A DNA stretch of 64,000 nt from assembly GCA_964650975.1 (NCBI GenBank), contig CAZYWA010000001.1, forward strand, positions 15,998-79,997. Direction: 5' to 3'. Numbering within the stretch: the stretch's first letter is position 1; each line of letters opens with the position of its first letter. Origin of the DNA: CAZYWA01 sp964650975 [NCBI: uncultured bacterium]. Lineage in GTDB: Bacteria > JADJOY01. The notes beneath the pieces are model-generated. The model worked only from the letters and a program-made list of their open reading frames with translations. It did no database searches and was not told the origin of the DNA. The position numbers were made by a program, and so were the translations under genes. Shown here piece by piece: positions 18,336 to 26,619 of the stretch.

Positions 18336-19328
18336 CTATTTTCGCTGCCAGCGGTCCTGCGGCTCGAGCATCGAGCGGGGGCCGTCGCCGTCGAGCCAGG
18401 CTTTGGCGGCGGCGTCGCCGCGGAGGTAGGCGTCCCAGAACGCGGTGCTGAGCGCCAGGATGACCCGGTGGTGATTGGGGTTGCGTGGCTCTCGGTCGCC
18501 GGGCAGCGCGCGGTCGGTGAATGCCGAATGCTCGGCGCGATCGAGCACCACCTCGTACTTCCCACCGGCCGGAAGCGCCGGATACACGCCGAGCCGCGAT
18601 TTCATGTCGGCCTGACCGATCGGCGCGAGGTCCTTCGTCCCGGTCATCAACATCCAGGGCAGGCTCACCGCGCCGAAGGCCTCCTCGGGGGTGCCACGGT
18701 GCGGAGTGCTCGGGCTCATCACCACGGCGGCCTTGATGCGGGATTCGGTCAGCTCGCCCGCGGGGAAGTGCTCGCCGCTCACGGCTTCCGTGGTCACCGC
18801 GCCGAAGGAATGCCCCGACATCCCGACGTGGTCGAGGTCCAGTCGTCCCGCGAGCTCAGAGTCGGCGTCGGCGTTCCAGCGGCCGAGCTGATCGAGCACC
18901 GCGCGCACGTCGCTGACCCGCAGGAAGAAGTTCTCCAGGTTCGCCGCCTGCTCGAGCGCGGCCATTCGCTCGGCCGGCTGCTCGCTCCTCCACACCGATT
19001 CGTCGCTGCCCGGATGCTGGAGGAACACGGCTACGTAGCCGCGGCCCGACCAGTGGTCGCCGAGATAGGCGCTCCCCGCGCGCGAGCCGCCCAATCCGTG
19101 GCTGAAGAGCACCACTGGCGCGGCTAGCGTCGCGGCCGGGAGATAGACGCGAACCGGGATGTCGCGCTTCCGGCTCTCGTCACGAACGGTGAGATCGAGG
19201 GTCCGCGGCGCGAACGAAGCGGGAATCGCGAGTGGGTCGTAGGACGAATCGGCCGCGCGCGCACCGAAGGCGAGGGCGGAGAAGACTGCGACGACCGGGA
19301 GCAGGGTGCGCAGTGGATGGGATCTCAT
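18336..19328 (-). CDS. secreted alpha/beta hydrolase (PAF-acetylhydrolase/dienelactone hydrolase-like)
   Basis: 330 residues with signal peptide [18 protein letters not shown]. The fold is recognisable from [15 protein letters not shown] (oxyanion strand), the nucleophile elbow [12 protein letters not shown] (Ser), a likely acid in [11 protein letters not shown] and a His in [10 protein letters not shown]. The order matches bacterial PAF-acetylhydrolase-like or chlorophyllase-like esterases. It is probably periplasmic; the substrate is unknown. Same strand as the downstream cupin, 109 bp away. Confidence 0.85.
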   Translation of the reverse strand: MRSHPLRTLLPVVAVFSALAFGARAADSSYDPLAIPASFAPRTLDLTVRDESRKRDIPVRVYLPAATLAAPVVLFSHGLGGSRAGSAYLGDHWSGRGYVAVFLQHPGSDESVWRSEQPAERMAALEQAANLENFFLRVSDVRAVLDQLGRWNADADSELAGRLDLDHVGMSGHSFGAVTTEAVSGEHFPAGELTESRIKAAVVMSPSTPHRGTPEEAFGAVSLPWMLMTGTKDLAPIGQADMKSRLGVYPALPAGGKYEVVLDRAEHSAFTDRALPGDREPRNPNHHRVILALSTAFWDAYLRGDAAAKAWLDGDGPRSMLEPQDRWQRK

Positions 19329-19413
19329 GGCGGAGGGACGCTACGCCAAGTGCTCGACGGAAGAGCTGTAGGTCTCGAACCCCTTCTCGTCGGGAGGCGC
19401 CGGCCGACCCCAC

Positions 19414-21581
19414 TCAGGGGCACGGTCCGTTGAAGGTGCTGCCGCGGATGATGCTCGGGACGCCGGCCGGATCGGAGAGCAGGGTCTGCACGAAGCAGCC
19501 GTAGTCGTGCTTGGCGTCGTCGCGCTGGAAGGGGACGTAGTGGCCTTCCTTGTAGGGATCCTTGGCGTAGCGGACCACGGCGTAGGTGAGCGGTGAGCCA
19601 TCGGGACGGGTCTTGTTGCCGCGCACCGGCTCGGTGGTGAGGATTTTGTTTCCCGCGATGCGAATCGCGTCCTCGAGCTCCTGGTACGGATCGGTCGACT
19701 GGCTGTCGCCCAGCATGTCGACGCCGATCGCGGCTACCAGACCGCGCTGCAGATTGGCGGTGGTCTGCAAGTCGAAGGTGCCCTCGATCACCAGCACGTG
19801 CGGAATGTGCCGTCCTTCGGGTGGGTCGGTGAGGATGCGGCGCACGTAGTGGACGTTGTCGGCTTCGCCGACCGTGAGGTCGAAGACCGAGATCACCGGG
19901 TGGTAGAGGTCGAGGTGCTCGTCGCCGCTCATGCCCAGGTAGAGCTCGATGATCGAGGCCAGCGGCGGATCCTGCGGACCGAGCGCGAACTCGCCCCAGC
20001 CGCCGCCGGCGCCCGAGAGCACCGCCGCGAGCCAGCCGTCGTGGAGCGACGCGAGCATGCCGGTGAGGTAGGAGCCCAGGCTGTGGCCGGCGATCACGGT
20101 GCGGCTCGGGTCGAAGCGGATCTGCCCGTCGGGCGACGCGGAAGCGTCGACGCCGCTGCAAGTGGACGGGTCGACGTGCAGCGCCAGCAGCACCTTCAGG
20201 AACTCGATCTGATCGAGGATCATCTGCGCGAAGTTGTCGCGCATCGCGTACGGGCGGGTGAAGTCGTAGGCGATGTAGCCACCGGCCGAGAGATCGCCGA
20301 TGCGCTCGGGGTTGAGCGAGCCGGCCGAGCAGCCGGCGCCGTAGCCGCGTAGCGCGACGACATAGCCCGGACCTTCGCCGTAAACCGGATCGCCCCCCAA
20401 GCTCAGCACCGGTCCGCGCGACACCACCTGGTCCGACGAGCCGCCGGTGCCGTGGACGTAGAGGTAGAGCGGGAATCCCGCGGCCGGCATCTTGCCCTTC
20501 GGGAACGTCACGACGAACGGCACCTGGTCGCGGCGCTGCTCGACGAGGGTGTCGTCGTCGCCGCGGGTCTGGATCACGCCGCCCGACGTGAGAAACGGCG
20601 GCGTGCCGTCCTGGTACTCGGGCGCGTGATACGTGCCGTTGACCGCGCAATAAGCCGGGTGGTCGTAGAAGGGCTGCACCGGTGCGTCGAGAGCGACCGC
20701 GGGAAGCGCCTCGGCCTGATGGACGAAGTTCTGGAGGCGCGTGGTGCGATCGCCGGTCGAGAACACGGTGGCGCCGATCACGTCGCTGGCGTCGATACCG
20801 GCTTCCTTCAGGTACGCGTTGAGCGGCGCGAACATGCTCGCGAGCTTGGCACCGGTTTCGCCGCCCGGTGAGCGCCCGTGGAGCAGCGCGTGCAAGGTGG
20901 CGCTCTGGGCGACGTCACCGGGGTGGATGAAGGTGTCTCGCAGCACCACCGCGGCGTAGGTCTGGTTCCGGTCCAGCAGATCGCCGGAAACGGGCAGCAT
21001 CGAGAGCAGCTGGCCGGGACGATAGGTGTCGGCGCCGTCGTGGTAGTCGAGCCAAACCGCGGCACGCTTGCCGTGCAGCGGACCCGTGCCGATGTTGACC
21101 AGGAAGTAGGGCGACGGCGTTTGCGTGGCGAGCAGCGGATCGGGAAGCGGCTCGATACCCGCGATGGATTGGTCGAAGCGGAAGTAGACGACGCCGCTCG
21201 GCGAGAGTCGTGGATCTGCTTGCCGGCGAGATCGATCATCTGATCGATGCCGCCCAGATGCTTGGGATTGGGGAAGGTGCTGATGTCGACCGTGCCGTCG
21301 TCGTGGAGGCGCGAATCGGAGGGCCACGGCAGGTTGAAGAAGGGCGGGACGGCGCTCAGGTCGTAAAGGACCTTGGCTCCGGGCGGTTCGTCGAAGGACG
21401 AGCTGCCGCTGCCGGTGCAGTGGGCGAGCGAAACCAGCAGCAGGAGCAGGGCGGCGCTCGCCCGGAGGGTTGCGGTCTCTTGCAGTCGAAACGCTTGGCT
21501 GCGATTGGACGCAGCGGACGCGAGGGACCGCGTCCCTCCGACCGCGCCGGTCGAAGCCGGGTAGGGCGCGCTTGGCGACAT
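19414..21581 (-). pseudogene. lipoprotein alpha/beta-hydrolase (lipase-like), apparent frameshift
   Basis: Two overlapping frames make one protein. The upstream part (from about 21581) gives a lipoprotein signal ALLLLLVSLAHC|TG and the conserved DLSAVPPFFNLPWPSDSRL segment. Around 21205-21230 the homology switches frame and continues to 19414 as SPSGVVYFRFDQS and onwards, ending with a hydrolase domain bearing the Ser elbow VIAGHSLGSYLTGM. The switch equals loss of one base. The whole protein would be about 720 residues, resembling secreted lipase-like lipoproteins of Myxococcota-type bacteria. It may be a sequencing error or a recent mutation. Codons before the signal peptide are derived from two REP-like hairpins. 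Confidence 0.65.
21464..21539. repeat. 76-bp REP pair at the start of the lipase-like gene
   Basis: GGTTGCG/GTCTCT/TGCAGTC at 21468-21487 (pairs using G-U) and GGACGCG/AGGGAC/CGCGTCC at 21516-21535, starts 48 bp apart, ends GGAGGG and CCCTCC. It is in frame with, and upstream of, the lipoprotein signal peptide. Confidence 0.8.
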
Positions 21582-21609
21582 GCGGGCCAGAATCACCCGG
21601 CGCTCGCGG

Positions 21610-22680
21610 TCACTGCAACTGGTCGGCGTTGAACTGGTAGGACCCCGCGAGGTCGGCATCCTTGCGGGCCAGCATCCTGGCGAGGCTCACGATGACCTTG
21701 CACTGCTTCACGGTGGCGTCGTCCTGCATGCGGCCGTCGATCATCACGGTGCCGGTGCCGTCGCCCATCTGATCGATCACCTTCTTGGCGAAGAGCACGT
21801 CGTCGACCGGCGGGCTGAAGACGCGCTTGGCGATGGCGATCTGCTTGGGGTGGAGCGACCACGCGCCCACACAGCCCATCAGGAACGCGTTCCGGAACTG
21901 GTCTTCGCAGCCCAGGTCGTCGGTGATGTGGCCGAACGGGCCGTAGAAGGGCAGCGCGCCGGCGGCGACACAGGCATCGACCATCTTCGAAATCGTGTAA
22001 TGCCAGAGGTCTTGCTGTGCGACCGCGCGCGGTGCCGCGGGATCCTTGTCGTCCATGTCGGCGCGCACCAGGTAGCCGGGATGCCCGCCGCCGACGCGCG
22101 TGGTCTTCATGCGCCGTGAGGCCGCGAGGTCCGCGGGTCCCAGGCTCACGCCTTGGAGCCGTGGGCTCGCGAAGCAGATTTCCTCGACGTTCTTCACACC
22201 CTCGGCGGTTTCCAGGATCGCGTGAATGAGGATCGCGCGCTTGGTCCCCGCTTTCGCTTCGAGCTGTGCGAGGAGCTGATCGACGAAGTGGATGTCCCAC
22301 GGGCCGGTGACCTTGGGGATCATGACGACTTCGAGCTTGTCGCCGATCTCGCTCACCAGCCGCGTCAGGTCGTCGAGGAACCACGGGCTGTCGAGACTGT
22401 TCACACGGGTCCAGAGCTGCGTGTCGCCGAACTCGGTCGCCTTGGCGATCTTCACCAGGCCTTCGCGTGCCTCGATCTTGCGGTCGGCCTGGATCGCGTC
22501 CTCGAGGTTCCCGAGCAGGATGTCCACTTGCTTCGCGATCTCCGGCACCTTCGCCGCCATCTTGGCGTTCGACGGGTCGAAGAAATGGATCATCCGTGAC
22601 GGCTTGAACGGAATTTCGCGCGGAGGCGGCGGCGCGCCGAGCGCCCGCGGCGCGAAGAAATCTCTGGGGTGGCGATGCAT
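21610..22680 (-). CDS. mcl: malyl-CoA / citramalyl-CoA lyase (HpcH/HpaI family, Chloroflexus type)
   Basis: 356 residues. The sequence follows the Chloroflexus-type L-malyl-CoA/beta-methylmalyl-CoA lyase: [36 protein letters not shown] (Mg-binding Glu/Asp), [52 protein letters not shown] and [15 protein letters not shown]. It splits malyl-CoA to acetyl-CoA and glyoxylate or runs in reverse. Immediately upstream, in the same direction, are a ferredoxin and a two-subunit malate/succinate-CoA ligase. Together they could make and cleave malyl-CoA as in the serine cycle or 3-hydroxypropionate bi-cycle. The exact substrate is inference. Confidence 0.9.
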   Translation of the reverse strand: MHRHPRDFFAPRALGAPPPPREIPFKPSRMIHFFDPSNAKMAAKVPEIAKQVDILLGNLEDAIQADRKIEAREGLVKIAKATEFGDTQLWTRVNSLDSPWFLDDLTRLVSEIGDKLEVVMIPKVTGPWDIHFVDQLLAQLEAKAGTKRAILIHAILETAEGVKNVEEICFASPRLQGVSLGPADLAASRRMKTTRVGGGHPGYLVRADMDDKDPAAPRAVAQQDLWHYTISKMVDACVAAGALPFYGPFGHITDDLGCEDQFRNAFLMGCVGAWSLHPKQIAIAKRVFSPPVDDVLFAKKVIDQMGDGTGTVMIDGRMQDDATVKQCKVIVSLARMLARKDADLAGSYQFNADQLQ

Positions 22681-22692
22681 GGCGGGCTCCGT

Positions 22693-22911
22693 TCAGTAGA
22701 GCTTCACGACCTTCACGCCTTCGGGCGAAGCCTGCATGCACAGGTCGCAGAGCGTGCACTCGTCGAGGTTCTTCTCGACGGTCGTCACCGAGCTCTTGTC
22801 CGCCGTGAGCGCGAAGATCTTGACGGGGCACATCTCGACCAGCTTGGGCGCGAGCCCCGCGGTCTTGCGGACGACGTCGTCCTTCACATCTACCTGAATG
22901 AACATGGCCAT
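22693..22911 (-). CDS. small ferredoxin with a single 4Fe-4S cluster
   Basis: 72 residues. Cysteines are at C28 (VEMCPVKIF), C52, C55 and C58 (ECTLCDLCMQASPEG). In a classical two-cluster ferredoxin the C-x2-C-x2-C of one half pairs with the C-P of the other; only one such set remains here, and the usual fourth Cys after the second motif is Ala-Ser-Pro. One cluster is therefore predicted. It lies between the CoA-ligase alpha subunit and the malyl-CoA lyase, 12-24 bp from each, so it is part of that operon, but its redox partner is not evident. Confidence 0.85.
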   Translation of the reverse strand: MAMFIQVDVKDDVVRKTAGLAPKLVEMCPVKIFALTADKSSVTTVEKNLDECTLCDLCMQASPEGVKVVKLY

Positions 22912-22934
22912 GGTCGTCTTCTCCTCGCGCTACA

Positions 22935-23843
22935 TCAAGCCTTCGCGCCCGCCAATCGCTCTTTGACCAGCCGCGGGATGTCGCCGATCTGGTCGGCCAC
23001 CGAGATGCCGGCGGCGCGCATGCGGCGGATCTTGTCGGCCGGGGAGTCCATCTTCTTCTCGACCACCGTGCCGGCGTGGCCGAAGCTCATGCCGGGGATG
23101 TCGTCCATGAAGCGCCCCGACACGAACGCCACGATCGGCAGGCGGCTCTTGTTGTCGACCGACCATTTGGCGAGCTCGGCTTCCGACGAGCCGCCCGGTT
23201 CGGAATAGATGACGACCGCTTTGGTCTCGGGATCCGCCTCGAAGAACGGCATGAGGTCGGCGTAGGTCGAGCCGATCACCGGATCGCCGCCGATCGAGAT
23301 CGCGGTCGACTCGCCGAGCCCCGCGCCCGAGAGCGCGTTGCAGATCTCGGTGGTCATGCCGCCCGAGCGCGACATCACGCCCACGATTCCCGGCTTGAAC
23401 GCCTTGCGGCAGTCGACCGCCGGTCCGCCGAGACTGCCGAAGCGGCACACCTCGGGGACGATGAGGCCCAGGCAGTTGGGGCCGATCACCCGCGCGCCGC
23501 GCAGCTCGGCGTACTCGACCACCGCCGCCGCGTCGCGACGCGGGATGCCCTCGGTGATGATCACCAGGAGCTTGATCCCCGCGTCGATCGCTTCGTACGC
23601 CGCGTCCGGTGTGAACTGGTGCGGCACCGTGATCACGCTGCCGTCGACCCGCGTCTTCTTGGTGATCTCGCGCACCGTGTCGTAGACGGGGACGCCGTAC
23701 ACCTCGCGCCCGCCTTTGCCCGGCGTCACGCCGCCCACGATCTTCGAGCCGTACTCGAGGCACTCGCGCGTGAAGTTGAGCGCCTCGCGTCCGGTGATGC
23801 CCTGGACGATGAACTGGAAGTCCTTGTGAACCAGAACGGCCAT
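22935..23843 (-). CDS. mtkB: malate/succinate--CoA ligase alpha subunit
   Basis: 302 residues from the ATG at 23843 (MAVLVHKDF), preceded by GGGAGAG. The CoA-binding Rossmann domain has [14 protein letters not shown] and [25 protein letters not shown] and [16 protein letters not shown] follow; the phosphohistidine is in [14 protein letters not shown]. These mark the SucD/MtkB family. Assignment to malate rather than succinate rests on the adjoining malyl-CoA lyase. Known family members form alpha-beta complexes that activate the acid with ATP and CoA. It is 49 bp from the beta subunit gene. Confidence 0.88.
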   Translation of the reverse strand: MAVLVHKDFQFIVQGITGREALNFTRECLEYGSKIVGGVTPGKGGREVYGVPVYDTVREITKKTRVDGSVITVPHQFTPDAAYEAIDAGIKLLVIITEGIPRRDAAAVVEYAELRGARVIGPNCLGLIVPEVCRFGSLGGPAVDCRKAFKPGIVGVMSRSGGMTTEICNALSGAGLGESTAISIGGDPVIGSTYADLMPFFEADPETKAVVIYSEPGGSSEAELAKWSVDNKSRLPIVAFVSGRFMDDIPGMSFGHAGTVVEKKMDSPADKIRRMRAAGISVADQIGDIPRLVKERLAGAKA

Positions 23844-23892
23844 GAGCTCTCCCTCGCTTACCGGCGTGCCCTCGATGACTGCAGTGCCTCGA

Positions 23893-25092
23893 TCACTTGC
23901 CGATCTTGTCGACCGCGCGCTGCGCCGCTTCGCTGATCGACACCGTGCGGTCGCAGTAGTCGATCCCGTACTTGGTGAGGATCTTGGCCGCGTCCGCTTC
24001 CCACGCACCCGGCACGCGGAAGACCGCGATCTTGTCCTTGGGCTCGAATCCCAGCGCCTTGACACCCTTGATCACGCCGCGTGCCACGAGGTCGGCGCGG
24101 GTGTTCGACACCACGTTCGAGATCACCGCGATCTTGGTGACGCCGGGCTTCGAGAGCACCAGCTTGGTGAGCCGCTCGGTCTTGCCGACGCTCGGATTGC
24201 CGCCGATCGCCGCGTAGTTCGCGGGGCGGCCACCGGCCCGGCGCACCGCGTCGGTGATGGTGAGCGACCCGCCGCCGGCGCCGATCACCAGGCCGATGTT
24301 GCCGTCGAACTCGACCACCGGTCCCGCGACGCCGCGCGGGTCCTCGGCGTCGATCGCGGCGCCTTCCATCTCGAACGCGGTCGGCTCGCGCACCAGACGC
24401 TTGTCGTCGAGGGCGATGCCCAGCTCCTCGAGCAGCGCCTTGTTGCGTGCGCGGCCCTCGACCTCCATGTCCATGTAGCAGTCGACGGCCACGAACTTGC
24501 CGTCGTCGGCACGCACCAGCCGCGAGACGTTGGCCTGGGTGAGGTCGTGCTTGAGGAAGAGCTGGGCGAGACGGGCGATCACGTTGGTGAGCGCCGAGAC
24601 GTCGCCGCTCGGGGCCCCGAGGTCCGACGCCAGCTCCTTCGCGAGATAGGTCGAGAACGGGAAGAGCGCCGAGAAATGACGGCGGAACACCTTGCCGGGC
24701 TCGGTGTCCGCGAGGTCCTCGACGTTGCCGGCCTGCGCCGCGCCGATCATCACCGGCCGCTTGGCGACCCCGTCGTAGGTGATCGCGAGGCTGTAGGTGG
24801 CGGCGCTCACATTCGCCGCTTTCTCGACCAGCACTCCTTTGGGCTTGCGTCCACCGTCGTCGAGGGCCAAGAGCTCGGTGGCGGCCGTGGCCGCCTCGGC
24901 CGCGCTTCCGGCGGGCTTGTGGGCCGTGGTTTGCAGCGAGGGCGACAGCACCTGCGCCTTCACCACCACCGCACCGCCCAGCTCCTTCGCCACTCGCTCC
25001 GCGTCCGCGGCCGTGGCCGCCGGGCTGCCCTCGACGGTCGGGATGCCGTTTTTCTTGAGGATTTTCTTGGACTCGAATTCGTAGAAGCGCAT
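23893..25092 (-). CDS. mtkA: malate/succinate--CoA ligase beta subunit
   Basis: 399 residues from the ATG at 25092 (MRFYEFESKKIL), the family's normal N-terminus; a start at 25152 would add 20 residues. It has the ATP-grasp domain (AVVVKAQVLSP; VDCYMDMEVEGRARNK), and the C-terminal CoA-ligase part includes GPVVEFDGNIGLVIGAGGGS, AAIGGNPSVGKTERL and ISNVVSNTRADLVARG. The Met/Asp-rich segment and the lack of some SucC motifs look more like MtkA or ATP-citrate-lyase-type subunits than canonical SucC. It is first gene of the mtkA-mtkB-fd-mcl operon; a REP cluster lies 109 bp upstream. Confidence 0.85.
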   Translation of the reverse strand: MRFYEFESKKILKKNGIPTVEGSPAATAADAERVAKELGGAVVVKAQVLSPSLQTTAHKPAGSAAEAATAATELLALDDGGRKPKGVLVEKAANVSAATYSLAITYDGVAKRPVMIGAAQAGNVEDLADTEPGKVFRRHFSALFPFSTYLAKELASDLGAPSGDVSALTNVIARLAQLFLKHDLTQANVSRLVRADDGKFVAVDCYMDMEVEGRARNKALLEELGIALDDKRLVREPTAFEMEGAAIDAEDPRGVAGPVVEFDGNIGLVIGAGGGSLTITDAVRRAGGRPANYAAIGGNPSVGKTERLTKLVLSKPGVTKIAVISNVVSNTRADLVARGVIKGVKALGFEPKDKIAVFRVPGAWEADAAKILTKYGIDYCDRTVSISEAAQRAVDKIGK

Positions 25093-25200
25093 TTCGGGCA
25101 ACCCCCTGGAATCGGGTTCCTTCGGGACCACGTTCGGATGCGGAGAAAACACCGTTACCTAGCCCGCAGCGACGGCGAATTCAAGGCGTTCTGCTCGGCA

Positions 25201-25319
25201 ATCGAGCGCTGCCCGCCGAGGGACCGGCGGGCCTCCAGACAGGGCGCGCCGGTGGGCCTCGAGTCGCGCCGATCGTCCGTCCTGGAGCGCGCGTGGTCCC
25301 TCGCGCGCGAGCGCTCGAT
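25201..25319. repeat. composite REP element bounded by a 10-bp inverted repeat
   Basis: Ends ATCGAGCGCT (25201-25210) and AGCGCTCGAT (25310-25319) are perfect inverted repeats. Inside are hairpins CCCGCCG/AGGGAC/CGGCGGG (25212-25231) and GCGCGCG/TGGTCCCT/CGCGCGC (25287-25308). A shorter related copy lies at 26500-26580, so two copies in the same orientation flank the sulfotransferase gene. Confidence 0.8.
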
Positions 25320-25372
25320 CGGCCTCCACCCTTGCGTGTGATCCGGCCCGGTGGTTCGCTCCGCAGCCGGTC

Positions 25373-26491
25373 ATGACCAACTGGTTCGAGCATCCCGCGG
25401 CGCTGGGCTCGTTTCGGGCGTGGATGCGACTGGTGGCGCGCGCCGACCGCATCGATCGCGAGTTCTGGCCGCGGGTGGCGGCGGTCGGCCTCACGACACT
25501 CGCCACCAGCCCGCTGCGCGCCGTCGAGCGGCTGCGTTTCGGCCGCGCGATCGACGCCACCCGGGTCGATCCGTCGCCGGTCTTCGTGCTCGGCCACTGG
25601 CGCACCGGCACCACGCACCTGCTCAACCTGCTGGCGCAGGACCCTCGTTTCGGCTGCATCTCGACCTTCCAGGCGATGGTGCCGGGGTTCGTCCTGGGTA
25701 CCGAGCGGCGCGTGAAGCCGTGGCTCGCGCGCCAGCTCGGCACCAGCCACCCCACCCGCGAGATCGACAACATGCCGCTCGATCTGGACGCGCCCCAGGA
25801 GGAGGCGTTCGCGCTCGCCAACCTGACGCCGTGGGCGTCGCTCCATGCGTTCACGCTGCCGCACCAGGCGCGCGAATGGATCGAGCGCTACGGATTCCTG
25901 TGCGGTCTCTCCGCGCTGGAAAGACGCGAGTGGACCGCCGCCTATCTGCGGCTGCTCAGGACCGCGACGCTGCGCTGCGGCGGGAAGCGCCTGGTGCTCA
26001 AGGATCCCACCAACACCGGGCGAATCCCCGCGCTTCTCGAGCTCTTCCCGGATGCCCGGTTCGTGCACATCGTACGCGACCCGTACCGGGTGCTGCCGTC
26101 GACCCTCGGGATCTACCGCGTGGTGCTCGCCAAATCGCAGCTTCAGCGCGCGAGCGAGGGCGAGATCGAGGAAGCCGTGCTCGCCGTGTTCGAGCGCATG
26201 ATGCGCAAGTACCTGGAGGATCGAACGCTCATTCCCGCTGGAAACCTCGCCGAAACACGCTACGAGGACCTGGAGGCGCGGCCGATGGGGGAAATGGCGC
26301 GGATCTACGGGGAGCTCGGTCTCGATGGCTTCGAGACCGCGGCGCCCGCCATCGAGGCGTATCTCGCGTCGCTCGGAAGCTTCCGCAAGAACCAGTACCG
26401 AGTCGACGCCTCGGTCGTCGCGAAGGTCAACGGCCGCTGGGAATTCGCGCTCGACGCATGGCGATATCCGAGGCTCGGGGGCTCGACGTGA
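25373..26491 (+). CDS. sulfotransferase family protein
   Basis: 372 residues. The 5'-phosphosulfate-binding loop is FVLGHWRTGTTHLLNLLAQ and the 3'-phosphate-binding strand is ARFVHIVRDPYRVLPSTLG; KDPTNTGRIPALLELFPD lies between, and the C-terminus has the RKNQYRVD type ending of this sub-family. It would transfer sulfate from PAPS to a lipid, carbohydrate or other acceptor; the acceptor is unknown. The gene is flanked by related REP composites and may have moved as a cassette. It is followed by a lipoprotein gene. Confidence 0.87.
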   Translation: MTNWFEHPAALGSFRAWMRLVARADRIDREFWPRVAAVGLTTLATSPLRAVERLRFGRAIDATRVDPSPVFVLGHWRTGTTHLLNLLAQDPRFGCISTFQAMVPGFVLGTERRVKPWLARQLGTSHPTREIDNMPLDLDAPQEEAFALANLTPWASLHAFTLPHQAREWIERYGFLCGLSALERREWTAAYLRLLRTATLRCGGKRLVLKDPTNTGRIPALLELFPDARFVHIVRDPYRVLPSTLGIYRVVLAKSQLQRASEGEIEEAVLAVFERMMRKYLEDRTLIPAGNLAETRYEDLEARPMGEMARIYGELGLDGFETAAPAIEAYLASLGSFRKNQYRVDASVVAKVNGRWEFALDAWRYPRLGGST

Positions 26492-26499
26492 GGGCCTCG

Positions 26500-26580
26500 A
26501 TCGATCCCTGCCCACCGAGGGACCGGTGGGCCTCCAGACAGGCTGGCGCGCGCGCGGTCCCTCGCGCGCGAGCGCTCGAT
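26500..26580. repeat. composite REP element, shorter copy
   Basis: Begins ATCGATCCCTGCCC and ends AGCGCTCGAT. Hairpins are CCCACCG/AGGGAC/CGGTGGG (26511-26530) and GCGCGCG/GTCCCT/CGCGCGC (26550-26569). Compared with 25212-25231, a G on the left arm is A and the paired C on the right arm is T, a compensated change in otherwise matching flanks. Confidence 0.8.
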
Positions 26581-26593
26581 CGCGAGGAACCGC

Positions 26594-26617
26594 GGACCGG
26601 CGCGAACCGGTCCCTCC
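26594..26617 (-). repeat. REP-like hairpin just before a lipoprotein start
   Basis: Stem GGACCGG, loop CGCGAA, arm CCGGTCC, reverse head CTCC; it ends 2 bp before the GTG at 26620. The loop is atypical. Confidence 0.6.
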
Positions 26618-26619
26618 AG

